64,000 nucleotides of DNA from Acetatifactor sp. (GCA_022511465.1 JAFLRM010000009.1:1-64000); one strand, 5' to 3'; shown: positions 9,994 to 20,564, counted from the first letter of the stretch. Numbers and translations are program-made. Notes: generated by a model not told the origin, from the letters alone.

Positions 9994-10651
9994 CGGCGCC
10001 ACCTCCAATCTCCACGATCACCTCATTCCAGTTATCCGCCAGATATCGTGCCGTGCGGATACCGCCATTCACCGCATCCACAACGGCTGAGGTAGTGACG
10101 GTGGCACCGGTGATGGCATCCACCTCGTTGTCTGCCACTGAGCCGGTCTTTGTATAGACAAAACTCTCCACATTTCTGTCCGCAAACTGGGGCACCAGCA
10201 CCTCCGGTGCTTTCATGCCAAGGCCCGCCGTCTCCGTCAGCTCCAGAATGGACACGCCCTGTATTGTTCCGTCGGTGGACACGCCCACATACAGCACAAT
10301 ATCACCGCCGTAGCCATTCTTTGATGTGGCCTCCACCACGAAACCGTAGGTCAGAGCTGTGTGTGTCACCGTATATACATTACCGATCTCCACCCCTTCC
10401 GCCGCTAATTCTGCTTCTAGCAGCTCATCCGGCGTATATTCAACAGGCAAAAATGCAAAATCAGTCATCCCCGGCTCAGGACTGGGAAATGCCGCTGCAC
10501 ATGCCTCCTGAATCGCTTTCTCCTCCTGGAGACGGATGGGCTCCTTGGTCAGTTCGTACACAAATCCCAGTATTAGACCGGTGATGATCGTAATGGCCAA
10601 GAGAATGCCAGTCTCTTTCAACACTACTTTTAGATCGCCTTTATTTTTCAT
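9986..10651 (-). CDS. rnfG: Electron transport complex subunit RnfG (covalent FMN-binding)
   Basis: N-terminal TM and DAITGATVTTSAVVDAVNGG (flavinylation motif); position in operon. Confidence 0.94.
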   Translation of the reverse strand: MKNKGDLKVVLKETGILLAITIITGLILGFVYELTKEPIRLQEEKAIQEACAAAFPSPEPGMTDFAFLPVEYTPDELLEAELAAEGVEIGNVYTVTHTALTYGFVVEATSKNGYGGDIVLYVGVSTDGTIQGVSILELTETAGLGMKAPEVLVPQFADRNVESFVYTKTGSVADNEVDAITGATVTTSAVVDAVNGGIRTARYLADNWNEVIVEIGGGADE

Positions 10652-11585
10652 GCTTCTGCCCTCCATGTCTGCGGTACCCGAAGGGTGTCGGCCTGCTCAC
10701 TTTTTCGATCAGCGGGACTAACAGGTTGCCCAAAATAATGGCGTAGGATACGCCCTCTGCTCCCTTTCCCCAAAAACGGAAAATTCCGGTCATAAGGCCC
10801 AAAAAGATACCATAGAGATATTGGCCTTTCACGGTGATGGGTCTGGTCACATAGTCGGTGGCCATGAAGAAGGCTCCCAGCATCAGCCCGCCGCCCGCAA
10901 GTTGTGCGGACAGATAGGCCGGATCAAGTCCTCTTCCTCCAAAGAGTCCTGCGAAGAGAAGAAACGTCACAATATAACTCCCGGGCACGCGCAGATCAAT
11001 AATACCGAGCAAAAGCAGGAAACACGCCCCGATCAAAATTGCGATCATGGAGGTCTCGCCGATAGTCCCCGCCGTACGGCCCAGAATCATATCCATGACA
11101 TTTACGCTCTCTTCCGCCTTCAAGGCTGCAAGAGGTGTGGCCCCCGTGAAGGTATCATATGTAAAGTCGGTCATCTGCACCGGGAAGGAGATCAGCAGAA
11201 AACATCTGGCTGCCAATGCCGGGTTCATAAAGTTCTGCCCCAGTCCACCGAAAAGCTCCTTAACCACCAATATGGCGAATACACCGCCCAATACGGCCAT
11301 CCAAAAGGGAATGCTGACCGGCAGATTCAAGGCCAGCAATAGCCCCGTCACCACCGCGGACAGATCCGTAACGGTGGTTTTTTTCTTATATAGTCCAAAC
11401 AGCACCTCCGTGATCACAGTACTGGCTATAGTCACCAGGATCACCAGCGCAGCTCTTGCTCCAAAGTGATAGATGCCATATCCGGCAGTGGGCAAAAGAG
11501 CGACGATCACCGCCAGCATAATGCCGCTGGTATTCAGCTTCGAGCGAATATGTGGGTTCGATGATACTTTGAAATGTTCACTCAT
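10641..11585 (-). CDS. rnfD: Electron transport complex subunit RnfD
   Basis: SSNPHIRSKLNTSGIMLAVIVALLP, FTGATPLAALK flavinylation-type motif, MATDYVTRPITVKGQYLYGI. Confidence 0.95.
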   Translation of the reverse strand: MSEHFKVSSNPHIRSKLNTSGIMLAVIVALLPTAGYGIYHFGARAALVILVTIASTVITEVLFGLYKKKTTVTDLSAVVTGLLLALNLPVSIPFWMAVLGGVFAILVVKELFGGLGQNFMNPALAARCFLLISFPVQMTDFTYDTFTGATPLAALKAEESVNVMDMILGRTAGTIGETSMIAILIGACFLLLLGIIDLRVPGSYIVTFLLFAGLFGGRGLDPAYLSAQLAGGGLMLGAFFMATDYVTRPITVKGQYLYGIFLGLMTGIFRFWGKGAEGVSYAIILGNLLVPLIEKVSRPTPFGYRRHGGQKHEK

Positions 11586-11597
11586 TGCTCTGTCCCC

Positions 11598-12932
11598 CTA
11601 CTTCTTTTTCTTCTTGGCAAGCTGTATTTTTCGCATAGATTTGATCTCCTGTGTCAGCGGTCGCTTGGCCGGACAGATAAAGCTGCAGCAGCCGCACTCA
11701 CAGCACTCCATACCATGGTTTTCCAGAAAAGCTTCCTCATCAAAATGCTCCGCATAGTCCGCCAGCTTGCTGGGGATCACCCTCCCGGGACATACCTCCA
11801 CACATCGGCCGCAGTTGATACAAGGCCCCGGCTCCATCCCGGCCACCTCGTCCTCGGTAAATGCCAAAAGTGCCGTAGAAGTCTTGGTGGTGGGCACATC
11901 CAGACCGAACATGGCAAATCCCATCATAGGGCCCCCGCATATAAGCTTCTCCGGTTGCTCTTTAAAGCCTCCTGCCGCCTCTGCAAGCTCCCGATAACTG
12001 GTACCGATGCGCACACGGAAATTCTGGGGCTCACTCACCGCGTTTCCCGTCACCGTGACGATGCGTTCCATGAGTGGGCGTCCCTCTATCACTGCACGGT
12101 ACACGGCAACCACCGTGTCCACATTATTCACCACACAGCCCACATCTGCGGGAAGCATGGTGGAGTTGACCATCCGCCCGGTAGTGGCAAAGATCAGCTG
12201 CCTTTCTGCTCCCTGCGGATATTTGGTCTTCAAAGGCTTCACACTGATACGCTTCTCGTTCTTGGTCAGCCGTTTTAACAGTTCAATACAGTCCGGCTTG
12301 TTATCTTCCACCGCCAGTATCCCCTGCGCATGGTCAAAGAGCCGCAAGATACATTTCAGTCCCCCGATCAGTTTTTCCGGCTCCTCCAACATTCTGCGGT
12401 AGTCGGAGGTCAGATAGGGCTCACACTCCGCACAGTTTGCGATCACATAGTCAATATTCTCCGGCTCCTTGGGGGAGAGTTTCACATGAGTTGGGAAACC
12501 GGCACCGCCCATTCCAACAATTCCCGCCTCCCTGACCGCCGTCAAAATCTCCTCCTTGCTCATCTGCTCCAAAGGCTTTACAGGGGGATGGAACGCCTCC
12601 ATATATTTCCCATCGTTCTCTACGATCACACTCATGACCATATCCCCCGTCACCACTCTGCGGGGCTCTATGGCTTTCACCGTTCCAGACACGGAGGCAT
12701 AGACAGGTGCCGACACAAATCCTCCGCTCTCCGCAATCTTCTGACCCACAAGGACTCGGTCACCCTTCTCCACGATCGCGTTCGCAGGAGCCCCAATGTG
12801 CTGGGATAAAGGGTATACCAGCTCTCCAGCCGGCAAAAGATCCCGTATTGGCTTGTCCTTAGACAAATCTTTTCCATCATAAGGATGGATACCACCCACA
12901 AACGTAAACCTTGCCATACCCTTCCCTTCCAT
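11598..12932 (-). CDS. rnfC: Electron transport complex subunit RnfC
   Basis: FVGGIHPYDGKDLSKDKPI, GIVGMGGAGFPTHVKL, CINCGRCVEVCPGRVIP...CCECGCCSFICPAKRPL. Confidence 0.96.
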   Translation of the reverse strand: MEGKGMARFTFVGGIHPYDGKDLSKDKPIRDLLPAGELVYPLSQHIGAPANAIVEKGDRVLVGQKIAESGGFVSAPVYASVSGTVKAIEPRRVVTGDMVMSVIVENDGKYMEAFHPPVKPLEQMSKEEILTAVREAGIVGMGGAGFPTHVKLSPKEPENIDYVIANCAECEPYLTSDYRRMLEEPEKLIGGLKCILRLFDHAQGILAVEDNKPDCIELLKRLTKNEKRISVKPLKTKYPQGAERQLIFATTGRMVNSTMLPADVGCVVNNVDTVVAVYRAVIEGRPLMERIVTVTGNAVSEPQNFRVRIGTSYRELAEAAGGFKEQPEKLICGGPMMGFAMFGLDVPTTKTSTALLAFTEDEVAGMEPGPCINCGRCVEVCPGRVIPSKLADYAEHFDEEAFLENHGMECCECGCCSFICPAKRPLTQEIKSMRKIQLAKKKKK

Positions 12933-13072
12933 TCCTTTCCGAAGTCTGATATCTTATGTTAAATATACTATTTTTTTTTGCAAAATACTACTGTAATTTT
13001 AAATTTTATGCTATGATAATATTGGTATAAATGTAGATATGGGGCAAACCCTGCCCGGAAACGAGGAACACT

Positions 13073-14176
13073 ATGAGAATTTCAGAAGAAACACTGGAAC
13101 AGTTCTCCATATCCTATCCCCTGGAGAAGCTGGCTCCCTTGGAGCAAATCTTATTTCTCGACATAGAGACCACCGGTTTTACGGCCAAGTCATCCTATCT
13201 TTATCTGGTTGGATGCGCCTACTATCGTGGCAAAAGGTGGCACACGATCCAGTGGATGGCGGAGAATTTTAACGAGGAGACTGCTCTTCTCAAAACATTC
13301 TTTAAATTTGCCGCCTCCTACCGGTATCTGATCCACTTTAACGGCAACAATTTTGACCTGCCCTTCTTAACCCAGAAGTGCAAGCAGTTTGACCTGCCCT
13401 ACTCCTTTGACCATCTGGAGGGCATTGACCTTTACAAGAGAGTCTCGCCCTATAAGTTTTTCCTGAGACTCCCCAACTGTAAGCAGAAGACCTTAGAGCA
13501 GTTTCTGGGAATTAACCGCACCGACGTTTTCTCCGGCGGTGAGCTGATCGGCATTTATCATGACTATTTAAAGACTCCATCCGAGTTCGCGGAGAAGTCC
13601 CTCTTCCTCCACAATGCGGACGATTTGAAAGGCATGCTGGAAGTGCTTCCCATGCTCGCCTACTATGACATGTTCAACGACAATGTGCGGGCAAGAAAGG
13701 TGCAGGCTAACACCTACAAAGACTACAATGGTCACCGCCGCAAGGAGCTTCTGATCACGCTCACGCTGCCCACCACGCTCCCACAACCGGTGTCTGCCTC
13801 CGCCAATAACTGCTATTTCTACGGAAGCGGAGACGAGGCAACTTTAAAGGTGCCTATCTATGAGGAGGAGCTGAAGTACTTTTACGCCAACTATAAAGAT
13901 TACTACTATCTCCCCACAGAGGATATCGCTCTGCACAAGTCCGTTGCCACCTTTGTGGATAAGGATCACAGAGTGCAGGCTTCCGCCTCCAACTGCTACA
14001 CCAGAAAACACTCCCAATATCTCCCCCAGTGGGAATATCTCTTCGAGCCTTTCTTCAAGAGAGAGTACAGGAGCCGTGAACTGTTTTTCGAGCTCACCGA
14101 CGAGATGAAGCGCAACCGCGCAGGCTTCACCGCCTACGCAAATCATATTTTGTCCATGATCGTGACGACGTATTGA
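13073..14176 (+). CDS. Ribonuclease H-like (YprB/DEDD exonuclease-like) domain protein
   Basis: ILFLDIETTGF (DxE exonuclease motif I), IHFNGNNFDLPFL, LFLHNADDLKGMLEVLPML. Confidence 0.85.
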   Translation: MRISEETLEQFSISYPLEKLAPLEQILFLDIETTGFTAKSSYLYLVGCAYYRGKRWHTIQWMAENFNEETALLKTFFKFAASYRYLIHFNGNNFDLPFLTQKCKQFDLPYSFDHLEGIDLYKRVSPYKFFLRLPNCKQKTLEQFLGINRTDVFSGGELIGIYHDYLKTPSEFAEKSLFLHNADDLKGMLEVLPMLAYYDMFNDNVRARKVQANTYKDYNGHRRKELLITLTLPTTLPQPVSASANNCYFYGSGDEATLKVPIYEEELKYFYANYKDYYYLPTEDIALHKSVATFVDKDHRVQASASNCYTRKHSQYLPQWEYLFEPFFKREYRSRELFFELTDEMKRNRAGFTAYANHILSMIVTTY

Positions 14177-14210
14177 TCTTTGACTCATGACATCATTTTT
14201 ACGATAATAT

Positions 14211-14236
14211 AAAAAGGAACCTTGACGGTTCCTTTT
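14211..14236. terminator. Bidirectional intrinsic terminator between convergent genes
   Basis: aaaaaggaac-cttgacg-gttcctttt hairpin between the + strand YprB-like gene and the - strand cheR-like gene. Confidence 0.8.
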
Positions 14237-14268
14237 ATATTTACTATTTTAGATCCTGACTTTTGCTG

Positions 14269-15045
14269 CTACGGTTTCTGATAGAAGAAAGAATTCTTCC
14301 TATCAAATCCCACATCCTTGTAGTTGATGATCTGCTCGGTGCTTCCGATAAACAGGACACCACCTCTGCACAGCGTCTTGCTAAACTTGCGGAACACTTC
14401 GTCCTTGGCTTCCTCCGTAAAGTAGATAAGCACGTTGCGGCACACGATCATATGATAATCTGTAGGATATGTATCTTTCAGCAGGTTGTGCTCTTTAAAC
14501 TCCACCCTCGCCATGATCTCATCCGAAATCTTGTAGGATGGGCCAACCTTCGTGAAATATTTCTTTTTAAAATCATCCGGCACAGCGGCAATACTCTTCT
14601 CCGAATACAATCCCTGCTTCGCAGCTGCGATCACCTGCTTATCCAAGTCAGTAGCCGTGATCTTGATCTGATTTAACGGAATATGTCTGGACAATGCCAT
14701 TACCAAAGAATACGGTTCATCTCCTGTGGAGCATGCTGCACTCCAGACCTTTAAATTCTTGCCAAACTTGGCGATCAATTCTGGTATTACGGTCTTATCC
14801 ATGATCTGCCACTGATCCGGATTGCGATAGAACTCTGACACATTGATCGTAATATAGTTGACAAACTCATCAAACCTCGCCTGGTCCGTCTTCAGAGCGT
14901 GCACATACTGATCATAACCTACAATTCGGTTCTTAGTGATCAAAGTGTCAATACGGCGTTTCATCTGTTTCTCTTTGTAAGCGTTGAGATCTATGGACGT
15001 CAGCGCCATTACCTCTTTTTTTAAGTACTCGTAATCATATGCCAT
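14269..15045 (-). CDS. CheR-type protein-glutamate O-methyltransferase
   Basis: FVNYITINVSEFYRNPDQW, LKVWSAACSTGDEPYSLVMAL, YHMIVCRNVLIYFTEEAK, GGVLFIGSTEQI. Confidence 0.93.
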   Translation of the reverse strand: MAYDYEYLKKEVMALTSIDLNAYKEKQMKRRIDTLITKNRIVGYDQYVHALKTDQARFDEFVNYITINVSEFYRNPDQWQIMDKTVIPELIAKFGKNLKVWSAACSTGDEPYSLVMALSRHIPLNQIKITATDLDKQVIAAAKQGLYSEKSIAAVPDDFKKKYFTKVGPSYKISDEIMARVEFKEHNLLKDTYPTDYHMIVCRNVLIYFTEEAKDEVFRKFSKTLCRGGVLFIGSTEQIINYKDVGFDRKNSFFYQKP

Positions 15046-15085
15046 ACTTACTCACCATCCCGTCATCTATTTTATGAATGAGGGT

Positions 15086-16228
15086 TTATTCCTCCTCATT
15101 CTCTGCTGCGATCACCGCATCAATATCAACGGAGACTACTTCCTCATCGGAATCCTCCTTTTCCTCCTTGGGCTCGGGAGCCATCATCGCCTTAATGCTT
15201 AAGGATATCTTTCTGTCAGCCTCATTGAAGTCAACCACCTTGGCTGTCACTTCCTCGCCAACACTCAGCACGTCAGAGGGCTTCTCTATGTGCTCCTTGG
15301 CGATCTGAGATACATGCAGCAGCGCGTCCACACCGGGCTCCAGCTCCACAAATGCACCAAAGTCAGTCATTCTGGCAACCTTTCCGGTCACCACAGCACC
15401 TACCACATACTTGGAGGCCGCATCTTTCCAAGGGTTCTCGTCGTCAAACTTCAAGGACAGCGCGATCTTGTTACCGCTGATCTCCTTGATCTGTACATTC
15501 AGCTTATCGCCAACCTTGAATACTTTCTTAGGATGCTCTACTCTGCCCCAAGACATCTCGGAGATGTGGAGAAGGCCATCCGCACCACCCAGGTCGATGA
15601 ATGCGCCAAAATCAGTGACATTCTTGACAACACCTTCCACGATGTCGCCCTCTTTGATGCGCTCAAACAGTTCTTTCTGGAGCTCTGCTTTCTGCGCCGC
15701 AACCAGCTGTCTGCGGTCACCGATGTATCTTCTTCTCTTAGGGTTGTACTCGCTGATCACAAACTCAATCTCCTGCCCTGCATACTTGGTCAGGTCTCTC
15801 TCGTAGGTATCGGATACGAGGCTTGCGGGGATAAAAATTCTGACCTCATCAACCACAACACTTAAACCGCCGTCCAAAACCTGCGTAACAACTGCTTTCA
15901 GCACTTCTCTATTATTATATGCTTCCTCAATCCTCTTATTACCTCTATCTGCAGCGAGACGCTTGTAGGTAAGAAGCACCTGGCCCTCGCCGTCATTGAC
16001 CTTTAGAACTTTCACCTCCATGGTATCGCCAACCTTGGCCACCGTGGTCAGATCCACGCTGGAATCGTTAGTATACTCATTCTTGGTGAGAATACCATCC
16101 GACTTGTAACCGATGTTGAGAATGATCTCTTCCGGTTTCACATCAATGACTGTGCCCTCTACTACCTCTCCTGTCCGTATTGTCTTCAATGATTCTTCCA
16201 ACATTTGTTCAAAAGTTAATTCTGACAT
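15086..16228 (-). CDS. rpsA: S1 RNA-binding domain protein (30S ribosomal protein S1 homolog), four S1 repeats
   Basis: Four S1 motifs e.g. GDIVEGVVKNVTDFGAFIDLGGADGLLHISEMSW and GAVVTGKVARMTDFGAFVELEPGVDALLHVSQIA. Confidence 0.92.
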   Translation of the reverse strand: MSELTFEQMLEESLKTIRTGEVVEGTVIDVKPEEIILNIGYKSDGILTKNEYTNDSSVDLTTVAKVGDTMEVKVLKVNDGEGQVLLTYKRLAADRGNKRIEEAYNNREVLKAVVTQVLDGGLSVVVDEVRIFIPASLVSDTYERDLTKYAGQEIEFVISEYNPKRRRYIGDRRQLVAAQKAELQKELFERIKEGDIVEGVVKNVTDFGAFIDLGGADGLLHISEMSWGRVEHPKKVFKVGDKLNVQIKEISGNKIALSLKFDDENPWKDAASKYVVGAVVTGKVARMTDFGAFVELEPGVDALLHVSQIAKEHIEKPSDVLSVGEEVTAKVVDFNEADRKISLSIKAMMAPEPKEEKEDSDEEVVSVDIDAVIAAENEEE

Positions 16229-17078
16229 AGCTTTGAACCTCCTCGATTAATTTGTTTGGGGTGGAAGCCCCCGCAGTAATACCCACCAGTCGAACAGCTT
16301 TAGGTAGCTCTAAATGCAAGTCATCCAGTGTCTGTATAAAATAGGTGTGTTCACACTCCCTGCTGCATATATCATACAACTTTCTGGTATTGGAGCTGTG
16401 CTTACCTCCTATCACAATCATAACGTCAGCTTCCGCTGCAATGGCTTTCGCCGACCGCTGTCGTTCTTCTGTCGCATTACAGATAGTATTTACAATATTA
16501 TCATTGTAACCTTTTTTCTGGAAAATTTCAACTATCTCTTGAAATTTATTGTAATTAAATGTCGTTTGAGAGACAATACACACCCTTTTCTCCTCGGTGA
16601 GAAAAAAATTTTCAGCCTCCTCCAAAGTCTCAATGATCGTCACCGGTCCGCTGCACCAGCCTTTTATCCCCTCCACCTCAGGATGGTTGGGATCTCCCAC
16701 GATAACAATGTGACATCCGGCCTCGCTCTCTTTCTCCACGATACGGTGAATCTTCTTCACAAAAGGACAGGTAGCATCCACGCACTCAAAACCTTTTTGA
16801 TTCAAAATATCGTGAATCTCTCTCGGCACGCCGTGAGCGCGGATGATCACGGTCGGCGCAGACTCCCCTGTCATTTGTAGGAGTTCGTCCTTATTCTCTA
16901 TCACGCGGACACCTTTCTCCTCCAGATCTCTCACGACCTCCTCGTTGTGTACGATAGGCCCATAGGTATATATAGTTTTCCCTGCTTCTGCCTGTTCATA
17001 CACGGTGTCCACCGCGCGCTTTACACCAAAACAAAAGCCTGCACACTCCGCCAGCCGAACTTCCATACTCTTCTCCAT
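16209..17078 (-). CDS. ispH: 4-hydroxy-3-methylbut-2-enyl diphosphate reductase
   Basis: AECAGFCFGVKRAVDTVYE, DATCPFVKKIH, SQTTFN, IGGKHSSNTRKL, VGITAGASTPNKLIEEV. Confidence 0.96.
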   Translation of the reverse strand: MEKSMEVRLAECAGFCFGVKRAVDTVYEQAEAGKTIYTYGPIVHNEEVVRDLEEKGVRVIENKDELLQMTGESAPTVIIRAHGVPREIHDILNQKGFECVDATCPFVKKIHRIVEKESEAGCHIVIVGDPNHPEVEGIKGWCSGPVTIIETLEEAENFFLTEEKRVCIVSQTTFNYNKFQEIVEIFQKKGYNDNIVNTICNATEERQRSAKAIAAEADVMIVIGGKHSSNTRKLYDICSRECEHTYFIQTLDDLHLELPKAVRLVGITAGASTPNKLIEEVQSYVRINF

Positions 17079-17747
17079 TCATCTTCTCGCCCGCTCACAG
17101 ATCCCCATGATCTTCTCGATAACTTCCTCCACGGTCAGATCGGAGCTGTCCACCAGAATAGCGTCCTCCGCCTGCTTTAACGGAGAAGTCTCCCTAGTCA
17201 TATCCCGATGATCCCGATCCTCGATATCCGCCTTGATCTGAGCCAGATCGCAGCTTTCACCTTTGGCGGTCAGTTCGTCATATCTCCTCTTTGCACGCAC
17301 CTCGCTGCTGGCGGTCAGGTAAATCTTCACCTGCGCATTTGGAAGCACACAGGTGCCGATATCACGGCCGTCCATGATACAGTCACTCTTTGCCGCCAAT
17401 ACCTGCTGCAGCTCCACCAGCTTCCTTCGCACCGCCGGCTGGGCACTGGTGACGGAAGCCATGTTGCCTACCTCCTCCGTGCGCAGAAAAGCGTTGACAT
17501 TTTCGCCGTTCAGATACACCACCTGCTCGCCATTCTCATAGCGAATAGTGATGTCTGCCTCCTGACACTTACCGCTGATAGCAGCCGCGTCATTTTCGTC
17601 CACCTGTTCTCTTATCATAAATAGCGCCATGGCGCGATACATTGCTCCCGTATCCACATAGATCAGATTCATTTTCTTCGCCACCGCCTTAGCGATAGTG
17701 CTCTTTCCTGCACCCGCAGGCCCGTCAATTGCGACATTATAACTCAT
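17079..17747 (-). CDS. cmk: Cytidylate kinase
   Basis: NVAIDGPAGAGKSTIAKAVAKKMNLIYVDTGAMYRA, MDGRDIGTCVLPNA, DDRDH-type motif IEDRDHRDMTRETSPLKQAEDAILVDSS. Confidence 0.96.
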   Translation of the reverse strand: MSYNVAIDGPAGAGKSTIAKAVAKKMNLIYVDTGAMYRAMALFMIREQVDENDAAAISGKCQEADITIRYENGEQVVYLNGENVNAFLRTEEVGNMASVTSAQPAVRRKLVELQQVLAAKSDCIMDGRDIGTCVLPNAQVKIYLTASSEVRAKRRYDELTAKGESCDLAQIKADIEDRDHRDMTRETSPLKQAEDAILVDSSDLTVEEVIEKIMGICERARR

Positions 17748-17774
17748 GTTTTACCCTCTTTCTAATATTTCTAT

Positions 17775-19055
17775 CTATGACTGCTGGCAACCGGAGAGAT
17801 ATCCCGTAGACCAAGCGATCTGCAGATTAAATCCTCCCGTCATGGCATCCACATCCAGAACCTCCCCCGCAAAGGAAAGCCCTCTCACCAGCTTGGACTC
17901 CATGGTGGAAGGATTGATATCCTTGACCGAGACACCGCCCTGCGTGATGATGGCCTCGGCAAAGGAGCGTGTCCCCGTTACAGTCAGGGGAAACTCCTTA
18001 GTCAGCTCCAAAAGCCTCCGGCGCTCCTCCCTGGTCACCTCGTTGATCTGCTTGTCCGGATGGATCTCCGACAGTCTTACCATCACCGGTATCAACTTCG
18101 CCGGAAACAATCCTCCCAATGCATTCTTAAACTGTTTATTTTTCTGCCCCTCAAAATCCCGAAGAAGCCGCTTATCAAGCTGCTCCGGATCAAGCGCCGG
18201 TTTTAAATCAATGTAGAGCATCACATCGTCGCTCTTCCGTCTCCCATAAAAACTGCTGGCGCTCAAGATCAGGGGGCCGCTCACTCCAAAATGGGTGAAG
18301 AGCATCTCGCCAAAGCCCTGATAAAGCTCTTTTTTACCGTTCACCATGCGCACAGCGACATTCTTAAGGGAAAGTCCCATCAGCTCCCCACACCAGCTCT
18401 CCCGCACCTCCAAAGGAACCAGCGCGGGCCTTGGCAAAGTCAACCCATGCCCCGTACTCTCCGCAAAACGGTAACCATCCCCGGTAGAACCGGTGGAAGG
18501 ATAGGATATCCCACCGGTACAGACAATACACCGGTCGGACTCGATCGTCTGTCCACCCGCCAGCCGGACACCCGTACACACGGTCTGATATCCTTTTTGG
18601 GCAGACGCTTCATCCTGTACTGTCTCCTGTGGTGGCAATGGGCGTGTAAGTAATTCTTTTACTTCCGTATGGAGTCGCACCTCCACACTCCGCCTCTTCA
18701 CTTCTCTTTGCAGCGCTGCGATAATATCGGAGGAATGATCCGATACCGGAAAAACTCTCTCTCCCCGCTCAATCTTCAAAGGACAGCCTGCTTTCTCCAA
18801 AAGTTCCATGACCGCCCGGTTGTCAAACTGATAAAAGGCGCTGTAGAGAAACTTGCTGTTGGTGCACACGCTCGCAAAAAAACCGTCCATATCCGCCGCA
18901 TTGGTCACATTGCAGCGTCCTTTGCCGGTGATAAAGAGTTTTTTGCCCAGCTTTTCATTCTTTTCCAGCAAGAGAACCTCATTCCCTGCATCTGCCGCAG
19001 CGATGGCCGCCATCATACCGGCTGCCCCACCACCGATCACAATTACTCTGCGCAT
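17775..19055 (-). CDS. NAD(P)/FAD-dependent oxidoreductase (HI0933/YhiN family)
   Basis: RRVIVIGGGAAGMMAAIAAADAGNEVLLLEKNEKLGKKLFITGKGRCNVTN...; GLSFAGEVLDVDAMTGGFNLQIAWSTGYLSG. Confidence 0.94.
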   Translation of the reverse strand: MRRVIVIGGGAAGMMAAIAAADAGNEVLLLEKNEKLGKKLFITGKGRCNVTNAADMDGFFASVCTNSKFLYSAFYQFDNRAVMELLEKAGCPLKIERGERVFPVSDHSSDIIAALQREVKRRSVEVRLHTEVKELLTRPLPPQETVQDEASAQKGYQTVCTGVRLAGGQTIESDRCIVCTGGISYPSTGSTGDGYRFAESTGHGLTLPRPALVPLEVRESWCGELMGLSLKNVAVRMVNGKKELYQGFGEMLFTHFGVSGPLILSASSFYGRRKSDDVMLYIDLKPALDPEQLDKRLLRDFEGQKNKQFKNALGGLFPAKLIPVMVRLSEIHPDKQINEVTREERRRLLELTKEFPLTVTGTRSFAEAIITQGGVSVKDINPSTMESKLVRGLSFAGEVLDVDAMTGGFNLQIAWSTGYLSGCQQS

Positions 19056-19985
19056 CTATTTCTCGTCGTCCTGTCTTCTAAGTGAATAATTCAAGATGGG
19101 TTCATCGTTGATAAAGTCGATCTCGTCGTTCAAATATACCTGATAGTTGTTCCAGGTCTCCTCCAACATCTCCAGATTACGCTTCACATCCTGAGGGCAT
19201 TTCAGGCACAGTGCCACCACCAGAGCGTTGATCACGCTTAGAGGCGCTACAAGGGAGTCCACAATGGACACCATGTCGCTTCTGGCAAAAAGATTGCAGG
19301 AAGAATACAGGTTCATGGGAGAATGCACAGTATCGGTGATCGCGATCACCTTGGAGTTCCTGTCATTGGCAAACTCCATCGCCTTCAATGTACGCATGGA
19401 ATATCTGGGAAAACTGATACCGATAAAGCAGTCTTTCTCGCTGATGCGGATCATCTGCTCAAAAGTTTCCGTCACGCTGGTGGTTTTTAAGAGCACCACA
19501 TTTCCGCGGATCATATTTAGATAAAAGTGAAGAAATGCTGCCAGAGGCTCGTTGCTGCGGAGTCCCATGATATAGATAGTCTCCGCCTCCAAAATGATAT
19601 TGACCGCCGTCTCAAAGGCCGCCGGATCCAGATTATGTATAGTGTGCTGCAATTTCTCTATATCGGCCGTGATCACGGAAGTCAGGATCTCGGACTGAGT
19701 GCTTCTGCCATACTTGGCATCCATCTTCTGGATGTTGCTGAGCTTTCCCTGAATACACTCCTCCAACGCTTTCTGAAATTCCGGATAACCGGCATAATCC
19801 AGACCTGACGCAAAACGTACCACGGTGGACTCGCTGACTCCCAACGTTTCCCCCATCCGGGCTGCCGTCATGAAAACTGCCTGATCATAATGCTCCAGAA
19901 TATAACCGGCGATCACTTTGTGGCTTTTGCTCATGTGATCGTACCGCTCCTGTATTCTGCTCAAAACATCATACTGTTTCTCCAT
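19056..19985 (-). CDS. MurR/RpiR family transcriptional regulator (HTH + SIS domain)
   Basis: TAARMGETLGVSESTVVRFASGLDYAGYPEFQKAL; SIS-like region IYIMGLRSNEPLAAF. Confidence 0.93.
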   Translation of the reverse strand: MEKQYDVLSRIQERYDHMSKSHKVIAGYILEHYDQAVFMTAARMGETLGVSESTVVRFASGLDYAGYPEFQKALEECIQGKLSNIQKMDAKYGRSTQSEILTSVITADIEKLQHTIHNLDPAAFETAVNIILEAETIYIMGLRSNEPLAAFLHFYLNMIRGNVVLLKTTSVTETFEQMIRISEKDCFIGISFPRYSMRTLKAMEFANDRNSKVIAITDTVHSPMNLYSSCNLFARSDMVSIVDSLVAPLSVINALVVALCLKCPQDVKRNLEMLEETWNNYQVYLNDEIDFINDEPILNYSLRRQDDEK

Positions 19986-20003
19986 GCTTCCAAACGCTCC
20001 TTA

Positions 20004-20564
20004 TCATGCCCCTTGACTTCCGGCAAAATCCTCATAGGAACGCTCCAAAAGCTCCATTGTCTCCACGTCGGAGAGATCGTAATCCCCGGTCAGGGTCATG
20101 CATGCCGCACCGTGGATAAAGATCCACATGCGCATAAACAGGGCGCTGGGATCCTTACATCCCGCCGCTCTGGCCAGATTGACCTCGTACACCACATTGC
20201 CGCCGGGACCGTTCAAAAGCTCGTACATACTCTTTCCCCTAGTGCTTCCGGACACAAAGAGAAGTTCAAACAAATGCTTTTCCTTCTTTGCAAAAGCAAT
20301 ATAAGCCATTCCAAGGTTGGTAAAGGGGGCTTTTCCTGTTCTGGGATAGAGGCTGTAATAGTCCTGAAAAAAATCTGCTGCTTTCAAAAAGACTGCATCC
20401 CACAGCTCCTCCATGTTTTTGTAGACACGGAAAATAGGCTGTGTGGAACAGCCTGCTTTTGCGGCTACCTTTCTGGCAGTCACATTGGAAAAGCCTTCCT
20501 CCCTTGTCATGGCGAAAGCCGTGTCCAAAATTTTGTCAATCGTGATCGTCTCCTTACGAGCCAT
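20004..20564 (-). CDS. TetR/AcrR family transcriptional regulator
   Basis: ITIDKILDTAFAMTREEGFSNVTARKVAAKAGCSTQPIFRVYKNMEEL, TetR-type HTH. Confidence 0.9.
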   Translation of the reverse strand: MARKETITIDKILDTAFAMTREEGFSNVTARKVAAKAGCSTQPIFRVYKNMEELWDAVFLKAADFFQDYYSLYPRTGKAPFTNLGMAYIAFAKKEKHLFELLFVSGSTRGKSMYELLNGPGGNVVYEVNLARAAGCKDPSALFMRMWIFIHGAACMTLTGDYDLSDVETMELLERSYEDFAGSQGA

